Translations under genes and position numbers: made by a program | Shown here: piece by piece, positions 9,787 through 22,900 of the stretch | Layout of the letters: each line of letters begins with the position of its first letter | How positions within the stretch are numbered: the first letter of the stretch is position 1 | Source: Ooceraea biroi | Lineage: Eukaryota > Arthropoda > Insecta > Hymenoptera > Formicidae | Assembly (NCBI RefSeq): GCF_003672135.1 | Contig: NC_039507.1 | Coordinates: 5,285,624 to 5,349,623 of the forward strand | Reading direction: 5' to 3' | Length of the DNA: 64,000 nt | Notes under the pieces: model-generated | What the model saw: the letters and a program-made list of their open reading frames with translations, nothing else | The model's database searches: none | What the model was told of the DNA's origin: nothing

Positions 9787-12062
9787 CCTTGATAACAGCC
9801 TTGATCGTACTCTTTCGCTCGAGGAACTGGCTCGAGGATTCGCTGCGGCAGAAGATATACTTCATCTAACTGATCCGTTCGTTCTTGTGTACTCACGCTA
9901 CGAATTTTCCTGATCTCCCCACCTAGGAAGCCTGTATGGTGGAGGCAGTGGACAGTGAGGTCACTCTCATCATGCACTTCGCGATAAATCAGCCGGTCGC
10001 GAGCGAGATAATTCTGCTTTTGCGCGTGTCTTCGGAGAAGTCTTCCTTCCTGACTTCAGTCCGCAAAACGTTTTAACGCACAGCAATATATATTAGTAAT
10101 GGAGCAATCAATCGTTACCTGCCTGTGAGTGGAACTGTAACAGGAATTTAGATCAGTGTGTAACTTTGAGGGTGTTTCTAACATAAATTTAAAAAAAAGA
10201 TACGAGAAATGTATCTCATACAATGGTTAATATACAATAATTAATATACTCCTAATATCAGTTTCTTTATGTAATCACATTACGCCAAGAAAAATAAGAA
10301 GTGAATTCAGTCTTATTCTGTGTTTATTTTCAGAATTTCGATATTTTTCCTTGCAAAATGCTGATAAAACTGCAATTTAAATAAAAACTGTCTTAACAAG
10401 GAAATTAAAAGAAGGAAGGAAGAAAAATAACGAAATCTAATTTACATCCAAGTCATGATGCAAAAATGGGTAGATTAGAATCTTTATTGATTAGTCGATA
10501 TCTCTAGAAGTAGATTTAGTATTTATAACTACTTCCTTCTTTATCATATAACGTCACTAATTCTTGCAGATTGTCTTATCGAGTTATACGCGTGATTGCT
10601 CAATAATTGCCTATGTTTGCAAATATTGCAATACATTGCTTCAACTGCATCAATTAGTGATGATCTTGAACTGCGTAAATATTACATAACATTTAAGGAA
10701 ATCCCCTAATGTTGAAAAGTTTTTGAAACTTGATATTTTGCAATAATGCGATAATGTGCAAATTTATTATTGCGTTTAAAAAATTATTTGCTAGGAAATT
10801 TTAGACAATACAATTATTCCAATACCTTATAATATCTTACATCAACACTTGTTGATATTATTGACTACTACAGTTGTGATAATTACAACAGTTTTGGTAT
10901 TTATTGCAACTTAATGAAAAAAGATATTATATAAAAGAAAATTGTCAGAATTCTTTATATCTCTGTGCCTCTTCCCGATTTTTATAAATTTTTATATATT
11001 TAAAATAAAGTAATTCAAACTACAATCCTAAATAGCTCTGCAGCAATTTGTTTCATTTACTTCAGGTATTATTCTGATAAGTAGCCAAACTTAATTCATC
11101 TTAAGACGAATTTGATTTGATCCACAGTGATTGATATTGCTGTGAGAGGTCAGTTCGGTTTGATAAGATTTACATTCGCAGCATCGTTATGAGTCATATG
11201 CACCCTCCAGGGATGTAGCATTTCTTCGAATGAACGGAAAAAGTTTACATAAATAATCTAATTTAACTTAATAATTTAATAACAGCTAGAATCTAAAATA
11301 ATTATTCTGTGGTTAGGCAAATTAATGGCTTCGTGCAAAATAAAAGTCTGTATTGAAGAGGATCGCGCTATAAGATGGAATCGAGACTAATATTTTATGT
11401 ATTTCTGATGCGTAATCTAATCTACAAATGACTCCGTGAATGTATAAATAGCACTATTTCAGAAACAGGATATTTTCAAGGATATTTTCGCATTAAATAT
11501 TAAATACAATGTGCGTAAGCGCATTCTTTGATCAATATAAAGTTCCGTTTTGTGAGAAACTTCTACATTTGGTTTTAATGATATATACGAGTGAGTGTAC
11601 GTACGAATTAAAAAATTTTATATTTTTTATCATTTATAGATACAATTTGTGTAAGTGAATAATCATCATATAAAAAGGAAAATATTTTTTATCTGAGCGT
11701 GGCGCATAATTGCGGGAACGCTGACGCATTGATTGCGGCTCTCTAACGAAGAAGGCTCTCGAACGCAATTTTTCTATGAAGTACTGTCTCGTCATTAAAA
11801 TAAAATACCTACATGTTGGAAACGGACGTAGATGCTTTACGAAGTACACTTTAGGAAAAATCGGACGGATACGTCATTGGTTACAGTTCCCTGTAACATC
11901 GTATTAACGAGACATTAAATAACTCGCGAACGATCACGTTATCACGCAATCTGCACTATGTTACGCATTCTCCATCGTACTTAAAGCGAGAATTTGGTAT
12001 TAAGGCCTTCGAACAAAGGCCTTAATACCAGAGCTGTCGGTATGTTGCGCTGGATTTGCAAT
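9787..12062. other. 2.3-kb divergent intergenic region between the two proteases
   Basis: AT-rich, with no recognisable coding exon. The segment next to each start should hold the two promoters. The only clear structure is a 15-bp perfect stem at 11995-12030. Confidence 0.6.
11995..12030 (+). promoter_or_regulatory. Perfect 15-bp stem-loop just upstream of the second protease start
   Basis: Arms TGGTATTAAGGCCTT (11995-12009) and its exact reverse complement (12016-12030) are separated by six bases, ending 32 bases before the ATG at 12063. If transcribed it would be a stable hairpin in the 5' leader. If not, it is a palindromic promoter element. Function is unknown. Confidence 0.6.
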
Positions 12063-15000
12063 ATGAACGGAGAATTCATAATTGTGTTACTCGTTGCCGT
12101 CTTATTTAGGAATTCTGCAGCGCGAAAAAGTGAAGAAAGTTAGTGTGACAGTTTATGACGGCTTATTATATTCGTATAATTTGCAATTCCAGGGAATCAT
12201 TAATTTCAAATGTACTTTTGAATCACATTTAAATCTTTAACATCACGAGCTTTTTAAACTATTTAAAGTTCATATAATTCTTTTATTCAACGTGCCAAAT
12301 TAAGACTCAATGTCTCACAACCTTTCGTGCGTAGAAACTTGCTTCAAAAATTTTTTTGTTACGTAAGACTCAATAAACATCACAGCAAGAACGCGTGACT
12401 AATTGTTTAGAGCAATGGAAAAATGGGTGCGCGGAGGTTTCTCGGCAGGCACGCAATTAGACAGTTATGACGCACAATAATAAATCAATGAACTATGCAC
12501 CTCGTACTACGTTTTATGTCATTTCATGTACTGCGCGTATATGAATGAGCAACAGTAATTACTACCTTGTTCTCATTATTACACCATGTAACTACTTTGC
12601 GATGACATCAATTTCCACTCATTTCCTGTTACTATTTTCATCTTTGCATAATTCTCCCACATTCGCAGAATGCAAAGAATACGCCAATCTGGTTTACGAG
12701 GACGAGGCTGCGCCAATTCTGCGTATCAACGCCGGCTCAAATAAAGTTTCTCGCTGTTCAATTGTCGAAACACCTTTAATCGTTGGCGGAGTTAGAGCAA
12801 AACCCGCGGAATTCCCGCATATGGTGAGAACGCAAATATACAAATGTATAAAAGCATTACTGTAATTAAAAACAATTTCGAAATTATGTGTCATTAGTAA
12901 TACATGTTTGACATTAATATTTGTAATTGTTACATGAATCAAATTGTTACAAATAATGTTATACAAACAACAGAAATAAAGCATTGTTTATAAAAATTAG
13001 ACAATATAAAAAAACACTCATAAATATTATAAAAATATAAAATTAGAATACATAAAATATATAAAAATTGCATTTTCTATTTTCTTTGCCCAAATAAACA
13101 ATAAAACAATATATGCTTCATCTCATGTCGTAATATATAATAAATTAAGGTTTAATTATTTTTAAACCTTAAAACAATTTTTAAGGTTCTACTTTTTACA
13201 ATTTTTAATAATTTCTCTTGTTATCACAATATATCTATTAGGAGTGTGATTTAGTTTTGAGGGTTTTGCAACAGATGGCTGTAGTGTCAGTTTGTTCCAA
13301 TAGCTGTTTCCGATAACTGTTGTTTCTTACAGTGTTGACATTATCCATGACATTTAGTAGCATTATAGCAATAGATGCAATAACAGTCGTGTTTATATCA
13401 TCGTAAAAATGCAACTTCCGAAAGCTCTTTAGCATTTTCGACATGCGTTGCTTTTGTTTTTTAATCAAAACAAAACTGCCGCTGACGGTTATAGAATTCT
13501 TGTGGAAACTTACGGTGATTCTGCCCCATCAATTAAGACGTGTGAATACTGGTTTAGACGCTTTAAAAGTGGTCATACTGATGTGAAGGACAAAGAACGC
13601 TCGGGACAACCAAGAAAGCTTGAAAATGCAGATTTGCAAGCATTATTGGACGAAAATCCAACACAATCCACTTCAGAACTTGTCAGAGCATTAAATGTTG
13701 ATTGTACAACAGTTACCAAACATTTACATGAAATGGAAAAAATTCAGAAAGAAGGGAAATGGGTTCGACATGAATTATCGGAAAGTGCCATTGCGAACCG
13801 GTTGAACATTTGCATTTCGTTGATCGCCAGGCAAAAAAAGAAGAGTCTTTTGTCTCGGATTGTTACTGGGGATGAAAAGTGGATCTATTTTGATAATCCG
13901 AAACGCAGAAAATCATGGGTGGATCCAGGCGAACCATCAACATCCACTCCGAGACGCAATATTCACGGTTCAAAAGTAATGCTCTGTATTTGGTGGGATA
14001 GTGTACTATGAGCTGTTAAATCCGCATGAGACTGTCACGGCTGATCGTTATCGACACCAATTGTACAAGTTGAAGCAAGCATTGGACCAAAAACGACCAC
14101 CAATTGCGAGTAAACGACGAAAAGTGATTCTTCATGACAACGCTCGACCTCACGTTGCGTTATCAGTGAAACAAACACTATTAGAGCTTGAATGGGAAGT
14201 CTTACCGCACCCCGCGTATTCTCCGGACATTGCTCCATGCGATTATTATTTGTTCCGGTCGATGCAACACGCTTTAGAGGATACACACTTTCATGATTTC
14301 GAAGAAGTGCGAAAATTCGTCGACGAGTGGATCAACTCAAAAGAAGAGTCATTTTATCTTCGTGGAATCCATCTCTTGCCAGAAAGATGGGAAAAAGTTA
14401 TAGAAAACGAAGGAAAATATTTTGATTAAGGTATTCATTCATTATCATATCTAAATACATGCGTTTTTGAGCAAAAAAAACCCTCAAAACTAAATCACAC
14501 CCCTAATAGCATGCAATGCAATTGCCTTCTTTTCTATGCATCTAATGGTGTGTTCAACTTGGGAAATCCACTGCTGATGCATTTAAATTTCTGTGAAATT
14601 CACTTCAACGGTAATTAACAAAGTAGCAATTTCCATTTCAGGCAGTAATCGGTTTCAACAAAGGCGGCGACGTATTCTGGCATTGCGGTGGAAGTATCAT
14701 TTCCGAAAATTTTATCCTAACTGCGGCGCACTGTCTGGAATCCCCAGACAAGTAATGATTATGATCATTACCATATTTATATTATTATTAATTTATTATC
14801 AAATTTTTCGAGTCTGGTGTAAATAATTATATTTTTATTAATGCCACTTACGTGTTTCAGTGGCCCTGCAACCAAAGTGCGAGCAGGCTTGATCAATTTA
14901 TCAACTCCGGATGATGCTATGCAAGAAAGGAATATTGTGGAAAGAATTAAGCATCCGGATTATAAGGGTTCCGTTAGATATCACGATATTGCGTTATTCA

Positions 15001-15777
15001 AGCTCGATCGACCGTTGGAATTGAATCCACGAGTGCGACCTGCATGTCTCGAAGCGAGTACGCAAATATCAGGCAAAAGTGCCATCGCTTCTGGATTTGG
15101 AAAAACGTCTTACGGTTAGCATGTTCCTGCGTGTTTTAATAACTTTGTATTTTGTAATTTAAACTATTCAAGAGATGTCAACAGGGGTATTAACTTTTAA
15201 AATTGTAGATTTGTCTTTTTTTAATATAAAACTTTCTTTAAATATAAAAAAACTGATTTCTTTTACGGATTACAATTGCGATATAAATTTAAAACTTATA
15301 TATATCGATGCTTGTATTATGCAGAATCTGACATTGGTAGCAATGAGCTAATGAAAGTCCAATTGAATTACATTTCCGAAGATGATTGTAAGAAAAGTTA
15401 CACCGACGATCTAGGGAGTCGGCAGATGCCTCAAGGTTTGATATCGAGCTTACTCTGCGCCGGCATAATGGAGGGCGGCAAAGATACCTGCCAAGTACGT
15501 ACGACAAACAATTTAAGATCATTTATCTGCATTACGTTTTAAAATGGAATTTTTAATTTCCTGTATTTAATTTTGTAAAAATTCTTTATAATAAACGTTA
15601 CTTGTGCAGGGTGACAGCGGCGGTCCATTGCAAAGGGTTCTCGCGGAACCTTACTGCATGTACAGCATCGTGGGAGTGACGAGCTTTGGCAAATTTTGTG
15701 CTTTTAAGTTTATGCCTGCTGTATATACCAAAGTCAGTTCTTACATCGATTGGATCGAGAATACTGTGTGGCCGTAA
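12063..15777 (+). CDS. Secreted trypsin-like serine protease without CLIP domain
   Basis: Six exons, 12063-12129, 12669-12823, 14642-14751, 14861-15114, 15325-15494 and 15610-15777, join in frame to 307 residues. A hydrophobic signal peptide (MNGEFIIVLLVAVLF) is followed by a short pro-region with two cysteines (24, 52) and the catalytic domain from IVGG (60-63). The triad is His104, Asp153 (YHDIA) and Ser255 (GDSGG), and Asp249 predicts trypsin specificity. The activation site is Pro-Leu|Ile-Val. Exon phases match the divergent CLIP protease, except that no CLIP exon is present and an extra phase-0 intron splits the segment just after FPHM. That intron holds a mariner element. A probable poly(A) signal AATAAA lies at about 15896. 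It is likely an extracellular haemolymph protease, with the target unknown. Confidence 0.92.
13241..14503 (+). mobile_element. Mariner element (mauritiana-like), inactive, in a protease intron
   Basis: The 1263-bp element has 23-bp terminal inverted repeats starting GGAGTGTGATTTAG on the left and GGGGTGTGATTTAG on the reversed right end (one mismatch), flanked by TA target duplications at 13239-13240 and 14504-14505. It lies in intron 2 of the protease in the same orientation. Its transposase gene is broken (see the separate entry). Confidence 0.93.
13408..14429 (+). pseudogene. Mariner transposase, broken
   Basis: The reading frame carries the mariner features: helix-turn-helix N-terminus (KTCEYWFRRFKSG), the TGDEKW aspartate, HDNARPH, and the third aspartate in the CDYYLF box, with 34 residues between the second and third Asp (D,D34D). 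Two breaks are visible. An in-frame TAG lies eight codons after the likely start near 13408, and a frameshift lies at about 13995-14005 (between CIWWD and YYELL), probably from a small deletion. The two halves are open at 13448-14011 and 14001-14429. It cannot encode an intact enzyme as it stands. Confidence 0.9.
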
Positions 15778-18700
15778 GATCTGTGTTCTGGAAAGCTTAA
15801 TACACATTTTGTAACTTTAATGATAATCTTCAAGAATAATTGGCGAGAACAGTTCTGTGTAAAACTGATAGGTCGATAATTAAAGGACATGAGGAAATAA
15901 AACCATTACATCGTCGTATTATAATTCTTATTGTAAAGTTTATTGCAATTGCAAAAAAGCAATCATTCATTGATATTTACAATTCAATACCCAGATATAT
16001 GTATACACGTATAATCCAATATAAAAAAATCTACAGCTTATACACATTTCGTACAGAAAATACATCTTCAATCAATAACAATCAACAATGATAATAATAT
16101 GTGTACAGTAATCACATTATAACGTTACGCTGTAAAAGTAGGATAATATTTGACCCACGACTCGGATAAGCGTTAAGTGTTATATCTAGTATACACGTAA
16201 GGATATTCATAAAATTATTAAATATCATACGAAGTAGAGGACTATGGAAAAGAGAACAAAATCGTACACACTAAAAAAAACGTCTATGGAAACAATATTA
16301 GGAAAAATTCTCGATAATCGTCCAGTGATAATAAGATCCTTAAACTTTCAACAAACACGTTAAAAATTAATGAATACGTTTGCTATTTACATTATGTACG
16401 TGGTTTAAGTTATCAGTCTTACGGCTCTCGAAAGGAAGCTACACGCATACATGTATGTACAACACGTGTAAGCGCGGACTTCGCTGTGTTGATTAGCGGC
16501 TTAGTACTCGACAAACACTACTCTCTGAACAGACTCGACCTAGAGCAGCAGTACCGGTACGCAAATTAGCTTCCTCACGACAGGACTAGGTAATCATCTC
16601 ACGCGGTCCCGGTACATCCATACATATACGAGAGATTTTCACTCTTATTGTTAGATTATATCGAAATGTGAGTAAGTGTGCAACAAAAAGTGGAGGATTG
16701 TCAGCTTTATTGGACAAAAGCCAAGTAGTAATAAAATTATTACCTCAAAAATATTTAATAACGTAACTAGAAACTTCAGTTTTCGAGACAACGGATTGCA
16801 GAATAACAGCCAAAAATATATTTAAATAAGAGAGTCAAAATCCTCGAAGAAAATAAAAGAAGATAATATGACAGGACAGAAGAAAGAAGTAATGTACGAA
16901 AAGAAAAAAAGATAGTATGAGGCAAGATGAGTAAAGAAAGTAATATCAGTTCATTCATGCCATTATCCATTTCCATTTGCATCCATTTTGAATGATAAAA
17001 TATCTACAATTTAAAGAAGAAACTGAAGCCAAAAGGTGAATCTAAATGAAAGCTAAATCACTACTGACCGGAAAATTCGCTATCGAAAACTACCTTGTTG
17101 TGAAAGCGTAACGCGAGAATGAAACTCCGTAGTTATCCACTTTGAGGAATAGGTCGAAGGATCCCTACGAGCAGAGAAAGCAGTCCGTTTACGGCGTAGC
17201 TATCGAACCCCGATGCGGACAACGTACAATGGCGTCTACAAATCACTAGTTAGACTCTGTCGTCTCTTGCGGTCGTCTCGACAGCGTTCCTTCCGGCACG
17301 CAGTTCTAATAACTCAAAGTACCCTCTCATTCGCTGCGCGAAAGCCGCCTCCGGTCGCTCCATCGTTCCTGAAAGCAAAACTCAGATCGCTCGAGCATTT
17401 GAATGTTGCTTTCATTTAAGAACGCAGGGGCGGAGCACATTGTTTGGATGCGCCTACATTGTATTTCGCGCGAGCCAGCTGCACGCGAGACATGGCATCA
17501 AGTTCGACGAGAAGCACGAAGGAACAAGATTATCAAATGGTATCAATTTCAAAGCGTTGGACGAATGTCAGAAGTAATTTCTAGTAAGAATCAATTCTCT
17601 GCGAGAGAGATTCGTTACGTAGAAACTTGTCAGATATAAAACGAGAACTGTAAGAATTGACGGAAGCCAGAAAAAAATCACATTCAGAAAATTCATGCGC
17701 TCATAAGCGTTCATTCTGTCATTGCTATTTCGAGTCTTATGCGAGTCTTTAAAATCATACGGAACAACCCCTAATTCATAAGCACTTGACAAAAATTGAC
17801 AAAAGTGTTTCAACAATCAACAATATAATACGAGCCGGTTCTTCAAATTTACATAAGAAAACAAAAACAATTATATTATAGGAGAAGAAAATATTTATCA
17901 CATGAAGATTCTTGGCTCGTATCTTCTTTACTTCAAAAGTTTCGTCACCTTTTTGCAAGTGTTTATAGATTATTAATCGGTACTGTGCGCGCTTCGGTGT
18001 CTTGGTATTTCAGTGTATTGGTATAACGTGCGATATATAATTGTGCTGCTACTAATGACTATTATTAGGTAAAACACGCGCTGATTCGAGCAAATAGTGC
18101 GATACACGCGAAACGTGCACGCGCGTGAGTGTGTACATACATACATATACGGATGTATATCCAACTTTGTATATGTATATATATATATAAAATATATTGT
18201 AAATCTGCCGAAACTGAATCTACGAGAACTGAAAGCCGACGGGAGTACATAGTTGCGTTAACGATTAAGAGTAGTTTAATATCTTACAAGGTATATAAAA
18301 TCGATTATTCTTTCGATGTGCTGCTCCGAGTTTTCAGAACAACGTGATAATGTACGTTGCATCGATTTAAAAGGCACTTAACACTTAAGTGTGTCTCTTG
18401 CTCCACGAAAAATGTTACCTCTCCTTCTATAATACAAACTAGACACTTCTAATCTACCAAGCTGCACTAATGAGCCACTCTATCTCCACTTTGGACCGAA
18501 TCTTGATAATACCAAGTTCATTTTTCGTACTTCAGTTGCGCAATTATTGTACGCTTGAATTGAATAAGTCATCAGTGGAATTTAATTTAATGCAACCATT
18601 TGCCCAAGTCTGTATTCAAATCGGGCATATTTTTGTGGATGTACCGTAGGAACTGCACATAATGTTATCACCACACGCGCTATTGAATCGCGAAATAAAA

Positions 18701-19647
18701 TACGGCTTATTAGCTAGCTATAAATTCAGGTAAGACTGTCATGCACAATAAATGGAGATACGTGAAATATTTACAGCAAATGAATCCTTAAATAACGATC
18801 CTCAAGAAAATTCACGTTATAAAGACAGTCAATCTTAAGTCTTTTGGTGATATATCTAAGCGTCTTATATTATTCAGGCACTGCGCTGCACATCCAATAT
18901 ATAAAGGCCAATAAGCCATTCGTATAAAAAAATATCTTCCATCTAATCTTACAATTTTCTTTCGAAGATTTTCTATTTAACATACCATCCTTCTCGCGGT
19001 TCCCGCAGTACATCCGATAATCAGTAAAACTTATAGTTCATTGTGCGCGATTACTATTCGCCATTCGCCAAGTATTGAAGGAGAGTTGCAAGAGAAACGG
19101 CTATTAGCACCAGTTAGAGTTATAAAAGTTGCCTGCGAGTTTACACTTTCATCATTTTCCGCCGATGACACTCACTGCAAAATGCTTTCTATCACGGAAA
19201 CATTCGCAGCCGGGAATCAACGATATAACACCTCAACGTTCGACGACAAGAGGACTAAGCGTCACCCGAGTAACACAATACTCCAGAAAAGGCTTGAAGA
19301 ATGCTCAAAAAATATCATTTGAAAAATCGAAGATGTGGATTTCTTTGGGCATTTGTACCATTTGGATGACGCATTACACACACATGATATCACGAGACAA
19401 ACGTTTATAATTTATATCCCAGGACACGTCACGTATAGTCCGGTGTAAGTAATGTGTCTCGCAACCGTTCGCTATACACACGCATCTCTTGTCTCTTGTT
19501 ATAGTCATAAACATATAGTTGACACGTCGGGTCGAGTCTGTGTCACATAAAGAGGATCGTGTTAAGAGTGCCGGAACAGAAGAAATAGAAGAGAGAAAAG
19601 AAATAGAAAGGGAGAAGCGTACAAGGGTAGAAATGGAGGAAGCTTAC
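15778..19647. other. Non-coding stretch after the second protease
   Basis: The first about 130 bases are the 3' UTR of the protease. After that the sequence is mainly AT-rich without recognised genes. CpG-richer patches lie around 16430-16620 and 17130-17560, and TA/CA-rich low-complexity sequence at 18120-18200. Short open frames here look like chance. Confidence 0.5.
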
Positions 19648-19914
19648 AGTGCTACAGTATTGGCCGATATGACGAGACCAGCGAGATTGTATTGACTCAA
19701 GAATGGAATTAATTCCGACGGACTTCCTTGTGGATCCAGAGGCGGACCGAAAATCCCAGGAATGAGGAAGTGAAGAAGGAAGAAGAGGACGTTCGAGAAG
19801 ATAACGTGCGACGATGTCCACGCTAATGAACATGATTGTGTGTTGACGCTGAGCTTGAAGCGGACGTTGGATGACCTCGGTGTGATCTGGTTGTACTATT
19901 ACGGATGCAGAGAC
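19648..19914 (-). other. Exon-like block, possible distal C-terminal exon of PPP1R3 gene
   Basis: On the minus strand a good acceptor (TTATTTCAG|GTCTCT) and donor (AGCACT|GTAAGC) bound 267 bases that are GC-richer than the surroundings. The block is open in phase 0 for 89 codons. A second frame of the same block (ending ANTVAL then stop) also looks protein-like, including a hydrophobic run. The phase matches both upstream PPP1R3 exon ends. No family was recognised. It could be a non-coding RNA exon. Confidence 0.25.
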
Positions 19915-22900
19915 CTGAAATAATAAAAATATAACATAGATAAAAAGATAATAGATTTATTCGACTAATAACATAAATAACATATAACAAAATATTAATA
20001 GTTATTTCCAATAAGATCAAATTTTCGCGTGACACATTCTATATTTAATAATTATTAAATTATAATAAGCCGAATTATAATAAGCATATAGATGCAATTG
20101 CTAAATGTAAAATACTTTCTACCAAAAAATTCAAATTCTGCAATTGTAAATGTTTTCTTTGCCGATAGAATTGAAACGCGTCGAGCCTCCGCAGCGACCA
20201 CCGGCTTTGCAACTGTTAAGAATGCTCGATAATTAAGACGCCCTCCCCTTTTCTTTCCACAACTCGGAATGCATGTCTTGCGCACGCATATACATATCTG
20301 CATACGCAGGAACGCGTGCAAACACGCGTACAAGCAAGCAAGCAACCGTTCGAGGTTGTCGAGAGTCGAGATTACCCCGGTCCGTCCCACGCGTCTAGAC
20401 GTCTTAAAGTTTTTCTCTCTTTCTTTTCGTTTTTTTCTTTCTTGCGGTGTTCACCAAGGCGTGGTGCCGAGCGGCGTGACCACAGTACGGTATATACGAT
20501 CCTGTGCCACCACTTCTCTCAACCACGCCTCGGACAATGTCTACAGGGTATCTCAGAAGTCGTGCGTTTCCCTCACGTCGAGATGTTGGTCACTACTCAG
20601 CAGTTTCAATGTCGGGAGATACATAGATAAAGACGCCCGAGAGTTCAACCTTCTGATGCACTTTGGATTAAACCGGTCCCTCTTGTAGTGAGGCTTATTA
20701 TGAAATTGTAGCGACACCAGATTATCGAGTTATATTTTGGTCTATACATATCGGGATCGTACTTGAAAGTAACATATAAGTATAGTCATTTTTTGTACTT
20801 CAAATCGTGTTATGCATTTCTGGTAATTGAATCTTACATTTGAGAAGATTAAATTCAATCAATAATAATGATGATGTAAGTTTCGGAGAGATTAACGGAT
20901 TGAATAGAAGAAAGCAGTTCCTGAAGCACTCTGTACATATCTCCATGAATAAATATACGTATGTGATGAACGATCGACGTGTGCTATGGCGCGGTTTACT
21001 TTTAAGATACCTTACCCCCCGCATTGATAACATATTCGCCGAATAAATGTGAGCAACAGATTAAATTTCAATTTCCGTCCAAGATAATTTCATCTCTATG
21101 ATGCATTTAATGGTGATACATTTCTCAGAGATTATAATAAATCGTACGGTAAAAAAAACTAAATTTATAAACTATACTTATAACAAATATATGCTAATAA
21201 TTTCATGAAAAACTACATTTTTTAATTTGTTGATGTGTGTTAAATGCACGTCTCACTGGAAAATCTTAATATGTTTATTCGATTCGTTCATTCACGGAGC
21301 TAGACGTGTTTCGGTTATGAAATATTGCAAAATCGGAAATCTCTGTGCCAGCGCTCACGATTGCAACCTGTGCAGATCGTATGTAGCTCGTTACACGTTC
21401 TCTGCGTTCGTCTAAAACCGTGCGCATTAAAGCGCATCCACCTGCTCCATTCATTGCCAAATGGTATCGCGGGAAAGCGCATTGCGTCCGCAGATATAGA
21501 CTGATTTAGCGGCATCGCAAAGTGGGTTAACGCATTCGTAACCAAGGACGAGTTTCGCAAACTCGCACAAAGTTGTCGAACAAGTAAAATCGAGCGCGCA
21601 AATCCATCCGAGTGGATCTGTTCATCTTGTGGACCTTAGGCAGGCGAGACAGATCAGGGCCGAGGACGCGCTTCAAAAGAGTCCATTTCGTTGTTAGACT
21701 AGCAATAGCAGTACGCGATATACTTGGCAACGTGTCAAGGACCGCTTTACATCCCTCTGGCCGTGAAAATATTCCAGAGACCTTGCCGCTGGATATTGCT
21801 AGATCTTGAATGACAATGCAGGGTCTCCGCGACCTACAAGCGAACTGAAGCGGCGCTTCAGGCTATACCGTGAAACATCACTAACAAATCACAATATCTT
21901 TTAGCGGAAACTGATGAACTTCTTTGACTTATGAGCAGCTACAATTCTTTGAACAATAACGCGGATAATAATTAATGTATCATGTCTTTTTGCGGAGAAT
22001 GCCGCGAAATCAACGTTTACACTGCGTATAATCGTCACATGAGGAAAGAGAAGGAACCGACGAGGTGAATGAATATGTGTGTAGATGCACATGTATATTG
22101 CTCCCAGCAAAAGTGATTAAAAGTTATCGCTTTGGCGATACCGCATGGGCCGGGCTCTCCCCTTCATTCACTCGTGACTTCAGCGTTATTTATATAACAT
22201 TTATCGAAAGATTAAACGCTTCGCTCGCTCATTGGGTCTGTTCAGTCTGGCTCTCTCGAATTCGTAACACGCCTACTTCAGCCACGTCGTTTTGCCATGG
22301 AGATCATTCTTTGTAGCATTCAATTTTCAATGTTAGTCATCTTGATAGCCGAGCTCGCAATTCAGATCATCTTGTAGGCTCAAAGTCCATCGAAAGTTGG
22401 AAGGGAAAGATGAAACACCTTATTATCTATTCGCAGTAGCGCTTCGTTCCGAGTCGCTTTAACTCGAAGAAGCTCCGAGAAGCTTCCTCCTTGTTCCCAT
22501 TTCTCCATATAATTCATCCATTTTATTACACCCTGTATATCGTATCGCGACAGATTTATAAGGTGACGAGTTGGTGGGCAGAACCAGAGAGACACGAATG
22601 AACGAGAGAAAGGTAGCAAGGGAGATGCAGCCGTGTGAGTGGGAGCACACGAGGGAGAGACCAAGACCAGTGCGTCTCGTCATCATTGCGTGGTAACAAC
22701 TTTTAGTTAAGACGATTAGAGTCGTGCGACTCCCCGGTCGCACCCGTTATCGCGTCTCGCGCACAAGACGACGTCGACGGTGCGTTATTTATAGAGAGAA
22801 AGTTTCGGACCAGTAAAGACCGGCGCGTATCACGTTCGCGCGTGCGGCAAGAAAGGACACGGCTCGCTCGAAATTTGCGAGTCCGATGTCATGGCGAATG

